Assembly: GCF_002807015.1 (NCBI RefSeq)
Contig: NZ_NIPO01000001.1
Coordinates: 182,961 to 246,960 of the forward strand
Length of the DNA stretch: 64,000 nucleotides
Source: Avrilella dinanensis
GTDB taxonomy: Bacteria; Bacteroidota; Bacteroidia; Flavobacteriales; Flavobacteriaceae
Reading direction: 5' to 3'
Shown: positions 33,357-41,978 of the stretch, in pieces
How positions within the stretch are numbered: the first letter of the stretch is position 1
Layout: every line of letters starts with the position of its first letter
Translations under genes and position numbers: made by a program
Notes under the pieces: model-generated
Databases searched by the model: none
Seen by the model: only the letters and a program-made list of their open reading frames with translations
What the model was told of the DNA's origin: nothing

Positions 33357-34202
33357 ATGGTTAATCATAACGGAAAAATTACCTCGCAAACCAATATTTC
33401 TATTGAGCAAAACCGGGCTTTTCTCTACGGAGATGCCGTGTTTGAAACTTTAAAAACGTTAGACGGAAAGGTGCTTTTTGCAGAAGACCACTATTTCCGG
33501 CTGATGTCGTCGATGAGAATTCTCAGAATGGAAATTCCGGTATTTTTCACGCAGGAATATCTCGAACAGCAAATCAGTTCTTTGCTTGATACTTTTGAGG
33601 AAAACCATTCTTCCTACCGTATCAGAATAACGTGTTATCGGCAAAGTGGCGGAAAATATACGCCCGAAAACAGAGGAATTGATTATATCATCACAGCAGA
33701 ACCTTTACCAAACGCTGCTTATGCAATCAACAATGGGCATTATGAAGTAGAAATTTTCAAAGATTTTCACATCAGCAAACATTTGCTTTCTACATTAAAA
33801 ACCACCAATAAACTGGTTTCAATCACAGCAGGTATCTTTGCCGAAGAAAACGGTTATCAAAACTGCTTGCTGATTAACGACGACAAAAATATTGTAGAAG
33901 CTACGCAATCCAATATATTTTTGGTAAAAGGAAACACGGTAGCCACACCAAAATCAGAAGACGGCTGCCTGAACGGAATCATGCGGAAGCAAATTATCCA
34001 GCTTATTGAAAAATCGGACAACCTGACATTCGAGGAACGAAGTATTTCACCTTTTGAGCTGCAAAAAGCTGATGAATTATTTCTGACAAATACTATCCAG
34101 GGCATACAACCGATAACGAAATACCGGAAAAAAGAATTCCAAACCAATATTTCCACACAACTGCTGGGCAGATTAAATGCAAAAATCAGGTTTGGACTAT
34201 AA
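33357..34202 (+). CDS. Class IV aminotransferase (branched-chain aminotransferase / ADC lyase type)
   Basis: 281 residues of fold-type IV PLP enzymes. The N-terminus has RAFLYGDAVFETLKTLDGKV, typical of PabC/IlvE; the Schiff-base lysine is in STLKTTNKLVSITAG (about residues 144-158); and NIVEATQSNIFLVKGNTVAT with a later ELFLTNTIQGIQPITKY are the phosphate-binding and substrate segments. The short length and sequence style fit 4-amino-4-deoxychorismate lyase (folate synthesis), but ilvE-like or D-amino acid activity is not ruled out. Its stop codon touches the left end of the MITE-like element. Confidence 0.83.
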   Translation: MVNHNGKITSQTNISIEQNRAFLYGDAVFETLKTLDGKVLFAEDHYFRLMSSMRILRMEIPVFFTQEYLEQQISSLLDTFEENHSSYRIRITCYRQSGGKYTPENRGIDYIITAEPLPNAAYAINNGHYEVEIFKDFHISKHLLSTLKTTNKLVSITAGIFAEENGYQNCLLINDDKNIVEATQSNIFLVKGNTVATPKSEDGCLNGIMRKQIIQLIEKSDNLTFEERSISPFELQKADELFLTNTIQGIQPITKYRKKEFQTNISTQLLGRLNAKIRFGL

Positions 34203-34269
34203 GAGCCTGTTTAAAATTTATCTAATAATTTGTTTATAGGTTATTTTTACAATATAAATTCAAACAGGC
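34203..34269. repeat. Short, internally deleted copy of a MITE-like inverted-repeat element
   Basis: Its first 35 bases (GAGCCTGTTTAAAATTTATC onward) are identical to the long element at the window's right end, and its right part TTTTTACAATATAAATTCAA then ACAGGC matches that element's other end; about 90 internal bases are missing. It starts directly after the aminotransferase TAA. Confidence 0.8.
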
Positions 34270-34278
34270 AATAAAACA

Positions 34279-34306
34279 AAAAACCGACTCAAAAAGTCGG
34301 TTTTTC
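34279..34306. terminator. Bidirectional terminator between aminotransferase and HU genes
   Basis: Arms ACCGACT (34283-34289) and AGTCGGT (34295-34301) with A- and T-runs on both sides. Confidence 0.85.
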
Positions 34307-34322
34307 TATACGTAATCAATGA

Positions 34323-34613
34323 TTACTTTTTCTTCTTTTTGCTGTTTACAGACTCGTCTAATTCAGAACCCGGTTTGAATTTTACAACATTCTTAGCAGC
34401 GATTTTGATAGTTTTTCCAGTTTGTGGATTTCTACCTTCACGTGCAGCTCTTTCGCTAACAGACCATGAACCAAATCCTACTAAAGAAACTTTATCTCCT
34501 TTTTTCAAAGACCCTGAAACGTTTCCTAAAAATGATTCTAGTGCTAATTTAGCAGCTGCTTTTGTGATACCCGCATCTGCTGCGATAGCATCAATTAATT
34601 GTGTTTTGTTCAT
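34323..34613 (-). CDS. HU-family DNA-binding protein
   Basis: 96 residues starting [20 protein letters not shown] at 34613. The body matches [42 protein letters not shown] (the DNA-binding arm with RNPQTG) and [14 protein letters not shown] lysine tail KKKKK extends the usual 90-residue form. Two in-frame upstream codons starting at 34637 are less suitable. It binds and bends DNA as a dimer and is a nucleoid protein. It is single, with a terminator downstream. Confidence 0.95.
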   Translation of the reverse strand: MNKTQLIDAIAADAGITKAAAKLALESFLGNVSGSLKKGDKVSLVGFGSWSVSERAAREGRNPQTGKTIKIAAKNVVKFKPGSELDESVNSKKKKK

Positions 34614-34756
34614 AATTTTTTTATTTAGGTTAATCAATTAACTACCACAAATTTAGAAGAATTCCTTTATAATGCAAGTTTTTTGAATAAAAAAATTCAA
34701 AAAAAGCCCGTTTTTTTGCCCAACAGCCCGTTTTAAAGGCTTTTTCAAGGGTAAAA

Positions 34757-35707
34757 TCACTTAAAATATGCCTGTTCAGTGAGCTTCACACCATTGAGCA
34801 ACGCCACTGTTTCCATTCTTTTTTTACCAGGAAACTGCAATTCCAGAATATGTAAAAATCCGTCCGAAACGGCTACCGAAATATGCTTTTTATTATCTGT
34901 GATAACTTTTCCGACATTATAATCATGGTGCGTTTTTTCAAAAGCAGACTGATATATTTTTACCGGAATTTCCTGCTCGTCATTTACTAAGGTTGCCCAC
35001 GCAGCCGGATAGGGCGACAATCCGCGAATATGATTATGGATTTCACCGGCAGGAAGTTTCCAGTTAATCTGACAGTTTTCTTTATTGAGCTTGTGAGCTG
35101 TTTTATGGTTACCATTCGGCTGGGTTTGTAAATCAACTTTGTTTTCAGCAATTAACCTGACAGTTTCCAACACGGTTTCTTTCCCAAGATTCATCAATCT
35201 GTCGTGTAATTCTCCCGCAGTTTCATTGGTGCCGATATTCGTCTTCTTCTGCAAAATCATTTTTCCTGTATCAATCTGGTCGTCGAGGAAAAAAGTGGTT
35301 ACACCTGTTTCTTTTTCGCCGTTGATGATTGCCCAATTTATTGGTGCGGCACCTCTGTACTCAGGCAACAAAGAGGCGTGCAGATTGAAAGTGCCGTATT
35401 TCGGCATATCCCAAACTACTTTTGGCAGCATTCTGAATGCTACTACAATTTGCAAATCTGCCTGCAAAGATTGCAATTCCTGAAGAAATTCTTCCGATTT
35501 CAGATTGGCAGGTTGTAAAATCGTTAAGCCTTTTTGCAAAGCGTAATCTTTCACAGCCGAAGTATGGATTTTTCGTCCTCTGCCTGCAGGTTTGTCCGGA
35601 GCGGTAACTACACCGACGATATGCATTCCGTTTTCTACCAGATGGTCTAAAATTCCCACCGCAAAATCGGGGGTTCCCATGAATACTATGTTCAGTTTTT
35701 CTGTCAT
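34757..35707 (-). CDS. fmt: Methionyl-tRNA formyltransferase
   Basis: 316 residues. N-terminal formyltransferase domain: IVFMGTPDFAVGILDHLVEN, the catalytic segment TFNLHASLLPEYRGAAPINW (Asn-His...) and TGVTTFFLDDQIDTGKMILQ with the catalytic Asp; C-terminal tRNA-binding domain with IHNHIRGLSPYPAAWATLVN. It formylates Met-tRNAi using 10-formyl-THF. Its ATG overlaps the recQ stop by four bases (35704-35707, ATGA), so translation is coupled to recQ upstream. Confidence 0.96.
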   Translation of the reverse strand: MTEKLNIVFMGTPDFAVGILDHLVENGMHIVGVVTAPDKPAGRGRKIHTSAVKDYALQKGLTILQPANLKSEEFLQELQSLQADLQIVVAFRMLPKVVWDMPKYGTFNLHASLLPEYRGAAPINWAIINGEKETGVTTFFLDDQIDTGKMILQKKTNIGTNETAGELHDRLMNLGKETVLETVRLIAENKVDLQTQPNGNHKTAHKLNKENCQINWKLPAGEIHNHIRGLSPYPAAWATLVNDEQEIPVKIYQSAFEKTHHDYNVGKVITDNKKHISVAVSDGFLHILELQFPGKKRMETVALLNGVKLTEQAYFK

Positions 35708-37599
35708 TTTTGATGATAATATGGAGGGTTAAAAACTATTTTATCTTCTTCCAGCATTTTTGATAACAAGTCGATAATCAACTCTTTTTCTAACTGACAA
35801 TAAGCCGATATTTCTTCTAACGAACGGTTTTCAGCCAGGAAAGCATAAATATTTTCAGTAATTTCGTTACTGTGATTTTTACTGTAATCTTTTTGAGCTT
35901 GTCTTCTGCACGCAGAACATTTCCCGCAACGTTCGGTTTTTTTTTCGTCGAAATAATCCAGTATTTTCCTGTACAAACATTCGTCTGAATTGTCAATATA
36001 ACCAGACATTGCCTGGTGCTGCTCTTTCTTAATCTGATTTTGCACTTTCAAATCTTTCGCCACCCGATTGATGGTTCGTTCATCGTCACGCGGTTCGTTC
36101 AGGGTAATCATCAAATCAAAATCACCGTCGTTAAACACACATATTCCTGCCTGATGCCATTGTTTGAGTATATTCACAATCGTCAGTTTGTCAAGATTTG
36201 TTCCTTTGCCGAGTGTACCTATATTAATTTTGGTGTCTATCACGGAAGTTCCGGCATATCGATGAACAATTTGTTCAAACAACAATTCTTCTTTCGGACG
36301 ATTTTTGAAATGATTGAGCGTTTCTTCGGTAGAAAGCACAAATTTGATGGTTGTATTTCTGTTATTTTGTTCATAAAGCGTCAGCACACTTTCTTTATCC
36401 AGAAATTTGAATGCTTGATAAGTGTGGGTGGCATTCAGTGCATATTTATCACAAAAAGTCGTCAGATTGAGGTAATAAAATCCCTCCAACCCTTCTCCGT
36501 AGGCAATTTGCTGGTCATTGACAAACTTTTTATAAACGGTAAGCAAATCCTCTTTACTCAATATATTTCGTGCAAACCGATTGTCAAAATGAGCGATTTC
36601 AGCCGGGTGTATCAACATTGTCGCAAACGATGATTGCCCGTTTCGTCCGGCTCGTCCGGCTTCCTGATAGTAGTTTTCGATACTTTCCGGAATTTGTATA
36701 TGCACCACATTTTTCACGTTCGGTTTGTCGATGCCCATTCCAAAAGCATTGGTCGCCACCATAATCGGTTTTTTCTCGCTGAGCCAATCCTGCAAACGCT
36801 TTTTTTTGTCGTCATTGGTCAGTCCTCCGTGAAAATAATCACAGGCAAACCCCATACTTTGCAGTCTTTGAGCAATTTGAACGGTATATTTTCGGCTTCG
36901 GGTGTACACAATTGCCGGTTGCGGGTGTTTGTTCAAAATTTTGATTAATGTTTCTTCCACATTATCTAAAATGTGTAGGCTGAAAATGATTTCTGGTCTG
37001 TAAAAACTTTTGAGAAAAATTTCCGGCTCATGCAATCCAAGTAATTGCTTAATATCTTGCTGAACACGGTCGTTGGCAGAACCCGTCAAAGCAATAAACG
37101 GAATATTGGGTAACACATTCCTGAGCTGGATAATATCCAGAAAAGCCGGTCGAAAATCATGCCCCCACTGCGACACGCAATGAGCCTCATCAACTGCCAC
37201 CAGATTAACCGGAAGTTGAGCTAATTTGTCCAAAAAAAAGGGTTGTTTGAGCCGTTCGGGGGAAAGATACAAGAATTTATAATGCCCATACTGACAGTTA
37301 TCAACAATCCGGAAAACATCTTGTTGTGACAATCCACCAGTTAGCCCGACCGCTTTGATTCCTTTTTGTTTTAGACTTTCAACCTGGTCCTCAATAAGGG
37401 CAACCAACGGGGAAATAACCAAAGTTATTCCATCGTTCATCATAGCCGGAACCTGATAACAGACACTTTTACCGGCACCGGTCGGCAAAACCGCCAATAC
37501 ATCTTGCCCGGAAACGACAGATTTTACGATTTCTTCCTGAGGTGGTCGGAAAGAATCGAATCCCCAATATTTTTTCAGGATATATTCAGCTTCAAACAA
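35704..37599 (-). CDS. recQ: RecQ-family ATP-dependent DNA helicase
   Basis: 631 residues, slightly longer than E. coli RecQ. Motifs in order: Walker A LPTGAGKSVCYQVP (about 36-49), Walker B AVDEAHCVSQWGHDFRP, motif III FIALTGSANDRV, motif V ATNAFGMGIDKPNV, motif VI YYQEAGRAGRNGQ. A zinc-binding RQC part follows with CLYRKILDYF and CGKCSACRRQ, then a helical C-terminus (NIYAFLAENRSLEEISAYCQ) in place of a clear HRDC. It unwinds recombination and replication intermediates in the 3'-5' direction. It is the first gene of a unit with fmt. Confidence 0.95.
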   Translation of the reverse strand: MFEAEYILKKYWGFDSFRPPQEEIVKSVVSGQDVLAVLPTGAGKSVCYQVPAMMNDGITLVISPLVALIEDQVESLKQKGIKAVGLTGGLSQQDVFRIVDNCQYGHYKFLYLSPERLKQPFFLDKLAQLPVNLVAVDEAHCVSQWGHDFRPAFLDIIQLRNVLPNIPFIALTGSANDRVQQDIKQLLGLHEPEIFLKSFYRPEIIFSLHILDNVEETLIKILNKHPQPAIVYTRSRKYTVQIAQRLQSMGFACDYFHGGLTNDDKKKRLQDWLSEKKPIMVATNAFGMGIDKPNVKNVVHIQIPESIENYYQEAGRAGRNGQSSFATMLIHPAEIAHFDNRFARNILSKEDLLTVYKKFVNDQQIAYGEGLEGFYYLNLTTFCDKYALNATHTYQAFKFLDKESVLTLYEQNNRNTTIKFVLSTEETLNHFKNRPKEELLFEQIVHRYAGTSVIDTKINIGTLGKGTNLDKLTIVNILKQWHQAGICVFNDGDFDLMITLNEPRDDERTINRVAKDLKVQNQIKKEQHQAMSGYIDNSDECLYRKILDYFDEKKTERCGKCSACRRQAQKDYSKNHSNEITENIYAFLAENRSLEEISAYCQLEKELIIDLLSKMLEEDKIVFNPPYYHQK

Positions 37600-37640
37600 A
37601 ATAGCAAATTATGTGTAAAGATAATGCGATTCCGTGATTT

Positions 37641-38174
37641 TCACAAATGGTTAATCACAAAATCTGCCCGTTCGCCTATGGTCATTTTCGGCACATATAT
37701 GGGTTGATAACCGTATTTGGTATAGGACGCGATAAGATGTTCCTGAATGCGATGAGCCGTCTGCAAATCTTCATAACGTTCGTTATCACTCTGATAAATT
37801 TCGTCCCAAACCGGCAAAGCAAAAACTTTGGTGTATCTGTGAACCAGGCAGGCTTCGGTAAATGAATCGGGGTAATTGTCGCCAATAAAATCCATATACG
37901 CCAGCACGTCCGGAATGCCTCTGTCTATAATCACTACTTTGGAAGAATCTTTTTGGGCGCTGATGTGTTGCTCAATCCTTCCTTCGAGCAATTTTTGACT
38001 AAAGAGCAACGGGTCTTTCAGAAAAAACTGTTCAATACCCTGTTTCTGAGCTTCGAGCGTAACCTGCCTGGATATTTCCGCATAGCAAGTATATCCCAAG
38101 GTTGCCAGATGATTCAGCAAAGTGGTTTTCCCGCTACCGGGTCCGCCAATGAGTAAAACGATTTCTTGTGCCAC
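37641..38174 (-). CDS. AAA_28-type ATPase (NadR-kinase-like)
   Basis: 177 residues. Walker A GGPGSGKTTLLNHLATLG (residues 8-25), Walker B-like KVVIIDRGIPDVLAYMDF (about 79-96), and a C-terminal helix with QEHLIASYTKYGYQPIYVPK. The pattern fits the AAA_28/NadR kinase family of small P-loop nucleoside or metabolite kinases; EISRQVTLEAQKQG is typical. Substrate is unknown. It is single on its strand, upstream of recQ by 41 bases, and could be cotranscribed with recQ-fmt. Confidence 0.82.
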   Translation of the reverse strand: MAQEIVLLIGGPGSGKTTLLNHLATLGYTCYAEISRQVTLEAQKQGIEQFFLKDPLLFSQKLLEGRIEQHISAQKDSSKVVIIDRGIPDVLAYMDFIGDNYPDSFTEACLVHRYTKVFALPVWDEIYQSDNERYEDLQTAHRIQEHLIASYTKYGYQPIYVPKMTIGERADFVINHL

Positions 38175-38480
38175 TTGTTTTGCCTGATTTTTTTTATTCG
38201 CAAACTTACTATTTTTTTGGTTGTTAGCGATTAGCTAATAGCCAAAAGCTAAGAGTTTTTTTTGGTTATTAGCGATTAGTTGTCAGTCACAGTGGGCATC
38301 GTTTCGTTACAATGTTACTTCTTCACAGCTATCAAAACCTGAAACAAAATGAAACCTATAGGGTTAGCACAACGCATACAAACCCCGCAAATTTCTTCCT
38401 ACATCAAGCAGATTTCTTCCTACATCAAACAACCAACATTCTAAAAAAATAGATTATCTTTGTATGACAGAAATAATATT
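38175..38480. other. 306-base intergenic region with two small repeats and a promoter
   Basis: It contains two imperfect direct repeats of TTTTTTTGGTTRTTAGCGAT (around 38213 and 38258, 45 bases apart), and two tandem 21-base units beginning ATTTCTTCCTACATCAARCA at 38391 and 38412. At the right end -7 box TATCTTTG (38455-38462) precedes the DUF493 gene. Nothing coding was recognised. Confidence 0.6.
38455..38462 (+). promoter_or_regulatory. -7 promoter box of the DUF493-DUF4290-murA operon
   Basis: Consensus TATCTTTG, 18 bases before the ATG at 38481; the operon's only clear promoter. Confidence 0.65.
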
Positions 38481-38768
38481 ATGAATCAACAACAAGAAGA
38501 TTTTTTCGAAAGACTAAAGGAAGAATTAGACAAATCTACTGAATCGTGGCCTTTGGACTACTTGTATAAATTTATCGTTCCGAACGATGAAAACAAAATT
38601 CAGCAAATAGAATCTGCTTTTGCCGGTTCTGATGCGAAGTTTACTACCAAGCAATCGGGCAAAGGAAATTTTATCAGCGTATCTATCAGAGTGATGATGC
38701 CCGACGCTGACAGTATCATTGACAAATACAAACAAGTGTCTTCTGTTGAAGGCATTATCTCATTATAA
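38481..38768 (+). CDS. DUF493 family protein
   Basis: 95 residues: helix NQQQEDFFERLKEELDKSTE, strand WPLDYLYKFIVPNDENKIQQ, GKGNFISVSIRVMMPDADSI and a closing helix DKYKQVSSVEGIISL. This matches DUF493 (YbeD-like), a small ferredoxin-like fold with a suspected allosteric or lipoylation-linked role elsewhere. The start at 38481 follows a -7 box by 18 bases; the earlier in-frame TTG-type start would overlap that box. First gene of a tight run with DUF4290 (2-base gap) and murA. Confidence 0.85.
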   Translation: MNQQQEDFFERLKEELDKSTESWPLDYLYKFIVPNDENKIQQIESAFAGSDAKFTTKQSGKGNFISVSIRVMMPDADSIIDKYKQVSSVEGIISL

Positions 38769-38770
38769 TT

Positions 38771-39457
38771 ATGCAGGCAAACACACATTCAGCCATTTTT
38801 GAACTGGAGTACAATACTGAACGAACTCATCTGAAAATTCCGGAATACGGACGACATATTCACAAACTCATCAACAATGTGAAGGCTATTGAAAACCGGG
38901 ACGAACGCAACAAAGCCACCAAACAGGTTATTAAAATCATGGGCGAAATGAATCCGCACCTGAGAGATGTACCTGATTTTCAGCATATGCTCTGGGATCA
39001 ACTGTTTTTTATGGCCGATTTCGATTTAGATGTTGATTCGCCCTACCCTATTCCGACAAAGGAAACCGCATATATACAGCCGGTCAAACTAGCTTATCCG
39101 CAGCGATTCCCGAAATACCGTTTTTATGGCAATAACATTACCCGAATGATTGAGGAGGCGATGAACTGGGAAGAAGGCGAAAAGAAAGACGCTCTGATTG
39201 TAGTTATCGCCAACCACATGAAAAAAAGTTACCTCAGCTGGAACAAAGAAACCGTGACTGATGAAGTAATTTTCCAACATTTATTAGAGCTCTCAGACGG
39301 AAAAATCAATTTACTGAAAAAAGATGAAGAACTGAGTACCAGCTCTGACCTGTTGCGAATTAACAAGAAACAAACCAATCGTTTCAGTCAAAACAAAAAT
39401 CCGCAAAATAACAATAACAACAAGCCACGTCATCACAAAAATAAAAACCGAAAATAA
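38771..39457 (+). CDS. DUF4290 family protein
   Basis: 228 residues, a Bacteroidota-specific family almost always next to murA. The core reads FELEYNTERTHLKIPEYGRH, NVKAIENRDERNKATKQVIK, LWDQLFFMADFDLDVDSPYP and ALIVVIANHMKKSYLSWNKE; the tail is basic and Asn-rich (NPQNNNNNKPRHHKNKNRK), possibly for nucleic acid or membrane contact. No signal peptide, so cytoplasmic. Function is unknown; strict linkage to murA hints at a role in cell-wall synthesis or its regulation (inference). Confidence 0.88.
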   Translation: MQANTHSAIFELEYNTERTHLKIPEYGRHIHKLINNVKAIENRDERNKATKQVIKIMGEMNPHLRDVPDFQHMLWDQLFFMADFDLDVDSPYPIPTKETAYIQPVKLAYPQRFPKYRFYGNNITRMIEEAMNWEEGEKKDALIVVIANHMKKSYLSWNKETVTDEVIFQHLLELSDGKINLLKKDEELSTSSDLLRINKKQTNRFSQNKNPQNNNNNKPRHHKNKNRK

Positions 39458-39466
39458 AGCCTGACT

Positions 39467-40780
39467 ATGAGTATTTTCAAAATTGAAGGAGGTCATCAGC
39501 TGAAAGGCGATGTGATTCCGCAGGGAGCCAAAAACGAAGCATTGCAGGTGCTTTGTGCCGTATTGCTTACTTCCGAAAAAGTTACCATTAACAACATTCC
39601 GGATATTCTTGATGTGAATAAACTCATCGAATTGCTCGGAAAGTTAGGGGTAAAAACAGAAAAACTCAACAAAAACAGCTATACTTTTCAGGCAGATGAA
39701 GTAAATTTATCTTATCTCGAATCTGATGATTTCCGGCAAACCGGACGGGCTTTGCGAGGGTCAATCATGATTGTCGGTCCGCTATTAGGTCGGTTTGGCA
39801 AAGGATATATCCCGAAACCCGGTGGTGATAAGATTGGACGACGACGATTAGACACCCATTTTGAAGGATTTATTAATCTCGGAGCAGATTTTCGTTATAA
39901 CCGGGAAGAATATTTCTACGGTGTGGAAGCACCCAACGGGTTGACCGGAACGTATATGCTGCTCGATGAAGCCTCTGTTACCGGTACGGCAAACATTGTT
40001 ATGGCAGCGGTATTGGCAAAAGGAACGACCACTATCTATAACGCTGCTTGCGAACCTTATATCCAGCAACTTTGCAAGATGCTCAACGCCATGGGAGCAA
40101 AAATAACCGGAATCGGTTCTAATTTGTTGACAATTGAAGGCGTTGAAGAACTCAAAGGCTGCAAGCACCGCATCTTACCGGATATGATTGAAATCGGTTC
40201 GTGGATAGGCTTAGCAGCAATGACCCGCAGCGAAATAACTATCAAAGATGCAGCATGGGACGAATTAGGAATTATCCCGACGACTTTTTCCAAACTGGGA
40301 ATTCAGCTCGAACGCCGTGGCGATGATATTCACATTCCTGTTCAGACCGACGGTTATGAAATACAAAATTATATCGATGGTTCGATTCTCACATTGGCAG
40401 ATGCACCATGGCCAGGACTTACCCCGGATTTACTGAGTGTATTATTAGTCGTTGCCACACAAGCCAGAGGAGAGGTTTTGATTCATCAAAAAATGTTTGA
40501 AAGCCGTTTGTTCTTCGTAGATAAACTGATTGATATGGGAGCAAAAATCATTTTATGTGACCCTCACCGGGCAGTGATTATCGGACACGGATTCAAATCA
40601 CAACTCAAAGCGACACAGATGACTTCGCCAGATATCAGAGCAGGAATGTCCTTGCTTATTGCCGCCTTATCTGCTAAAGGAACAAGTACTATCCAAAATA
40701 TCGAACAGATAGATCGTGGATATGAAAATGTAGATATCCGATTGCGACAACTGGGGGCTAAAATAGAACGAATTGATTAA
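39467..40780 (+). CDS. murA: UDP-N-acetylglucosamine 1-carboxyvinyltransferase
   Basis: 437 residues of the EPSP-synthase-like fold. Key segments: IPQGAKNEALQVLCAVLLTS (Lys-Asn substrate site), GRALRGSIMIVGPLLGRFGKGYIPKPGGDKIG and, later, DMIEIGSWIGLAAMTRSEIT and GENVDIRLRQLGA-like ending YENVDIRLRQLGAKIERID. The loop residue normally Cys (fosfomycin target) lies within RALRGSIMIVGPLLGRFGKG, which has no Cys, so Asp or other replacement may confer fosfomycin tolerance (inference). It catalyses the first committed step of peptidoglycan synthesis, PEP transfer to UDP-GlcNAc. The next gene starts 5 bases downstream. Confidence 0.95.
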   Translation: MSIFKIEGGHQLKGDVIPQGAKNEALQVLCAVLLTSEKVTINNIPDILDVNKLIELLGKLGVKTEKLNKNSYTFQADEVNLSYLESDDFRQTGRALRGSIMIVGPLLGRFGKGYIPKPGGDKIGRRRLDTHFEGFINLGADFRYNREEYFYGVEAPNGLTGTYMLLDEASVTGTANIVMAAVLAKGTTTIYNAACEPYIQQLCKMLNAMGAKITGIGSNLLTIEGVEELKGCKHRILPDMIEIGSWIGLAAMTRSEITIKDAAWDELGIIPTTFSKLGIQLERRGDDIHIPVQTDGYEIQNYIDGSILTLADAPWPGLTPDLLSVLLVVATQARGEVLIHQKMFESRLFFVDKLIDMGAKIILCDPHRAVIIGHGFKSQLKATQMTSPDIRAGMSLLIAALSAKGTSTIQNIEQIDRGYENVDIRLRQLGAKIERID

Positions 40781-40785
40781 TAGAT

Positions 40786-41286
40786 ATGAAAAAATTTTGG
40801 TTACTTTTATTACCTGTGTTTTTGCTCATTGGTTGTAATGAAGACGAAATCGACAACCTCAAACAGGATTATATCAACGGACATAAATCAGATGAACTTA
40901 TAGGTTTCTGGGAACATAAAGGTGGATATAAGATTAGTTATGATATTACTGACGAAGATTTATTGGTTAACAATGAAACCATAGAGGTAGGAGAAATTTT
41001 ATTGCTGGACAACAATTATCTTTATCTACTAAAAAAAGATTCATCAAACGAACCAGCATACTATACAAATAAATTCTATCAACAGTACTGGTACAATACC
41101 GACAAGTTTATCAAAACATTGGTAAGCGACAATTCATCATCTGGCTCACACAGTCAAGCTCATGAAGCTTTTTTGCCATACAAATTTGGAGAAACTAACG
41201 ATACTTTGATTGTACAGAGTGATTCAAAAGTATATTATTTATTAAAAACAGATGAAATAGCGTACGAATTCATTGTATCCGAATAA
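40786..41286 (+). CDS. Hypothetical lipoprotein
   Basis: 166 residues with a lipobox (LLPVFLLIGCNEDE, Cys17), the acidic residues after the Cys again resembling a surface-export signal. The rest is strand-rich and polar (GYKISYDITDEDLLVNNETI, EVGEILLLDNNYLYLLKKDS, NDTLIVQSDSKVYYLLKTDE). No family was recognised. It lies between murA (5 bases) and a Crp-family gene (8 bases), so it belongs to that transcript, although the content is less conserved than its neighbours. Confidence 0.7.
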   Translation: MKKFWLLLLPVFLLIGCNEDEIDNLKQDYINGHKSDELIGFWEHKGGYKISYDITDEDLLVNNETIEVGEILLLDNNYLYLLKKDSSNEPAYYTNKFYQQYWYNTDKFIKTLVSDNSSSGSHSQAHEAFLPYKFGETNDTLIVQSDSKVYYLLKTDEIAYEFIVSE

Positions 41287-41294
41287 ATTAACCA

Positions 41295-41900
41295 ATGTCT
41301 AATCTCTCTACACTCGAACAATACCTGAGCGACAAAGTGCATTTGTCTGCTGCCGATTGGCAAAAAATCAGAGAATACATAGACTATCTCAATATAGAAA
41401 AAGGCGACTATTTAATACAACCTGAGCAAACCAGTACACATACATTTTTTGTAGAAAAAGGGCTGCTCAGGTATTTTTCTGTCGATCAAAATGCCAAAGA
41501 ACATATTTTGCAATTTGCTCCTGAGAATTGGTTTGTAGGCGACCGCAATGGCGTTTGTTTCAATCAACCGTCAACTTTTTACATCCAAGCTATCGAACCA
41601 AGCAGAGTGGCACTGATTGATGAATCATTGTTTTCTGCAAAACTATTGGCTATCAATCCCGAATTTGTAGCCTATAATGAGCAAATTTTACAAAAACACA
41701 TTCATCAATTACAAAGGAGAATCCATTTATTGCTTTCTGCTACTGCCGAAGAGCGATATATGGATTTCATTTCTACTTATCCCGATTTGACACAAAGAGT
41801 TCCGCAGTGGATGATTGCTTCTTATTTAGGAATTACTCCGGAAAGCCTCAGTCGAGTAAGAAAAGATATGGCAAACCGAAAGTTCTACCCTAAAAACTAA
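41295..41900 (+). CDS. Crp/Fnr-family transcriptional regulator
   Basis: 201 residues. Cyclic-nucleotide-binding-like beta roll (YLIQPEQTSTHTFFVEKGLL, LQFAPENWFVGDRNGVCFNQ, ALIDESLFSAKLLAINPEF) and dimer helix, then a winged helix with RVPQWMIASYLGITPESLSR. The Arg needed for cAMP phosphate in Crp is not evident, so the effector is probably different. Such short Crp-like proteins often control pirin or stress genes in flavobacteria. Two pirin genes start 78 bases downstream on the same strand, which is suggestive; the target is not proved. Confidence 0.88.
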   Translation: MSNLSTLEQYLSDKVHLSAADWQKIREYIDYLNIEKGDYLIQPEQTSTHTFFVEKGLLRYFSVDQNAKEHILQFAPENWFVGDRNGVCFNQPSTFYIQAIEPSRVALIDESLFSAKLLAINPEFVAYNEQILQKHIHQLQRRIHLLLSATAEERYMDFISTYPDLTQRVPQWMIASYLGITPESLSRVRKDMANRKFYPKN

Positions 41901-41947
41901 TTCTTGCGTTCTTAACCTACATCAATAATAACTGCCGGCGAATTTCT

Positions 41948-41955
41948 TAATTTTG
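41948..41955 (+). promoter_or_regulatory. -7 promoter box of the pirin cluster
   Basis: TAATTTTG, 23 bases before the ATG at 41979. A separate promoter from the Crp gene. Confidence 0.55.
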
Positions 41956-41978
41956 TATTATTAATCAATACATTAGAT

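Noticed and set aside
36016..36633. 205-residue open frame on the plus strand
   Set aside because: Lies fully inside recQ on the opposite strand; low-complexity hydrophobic translation and no promoter.
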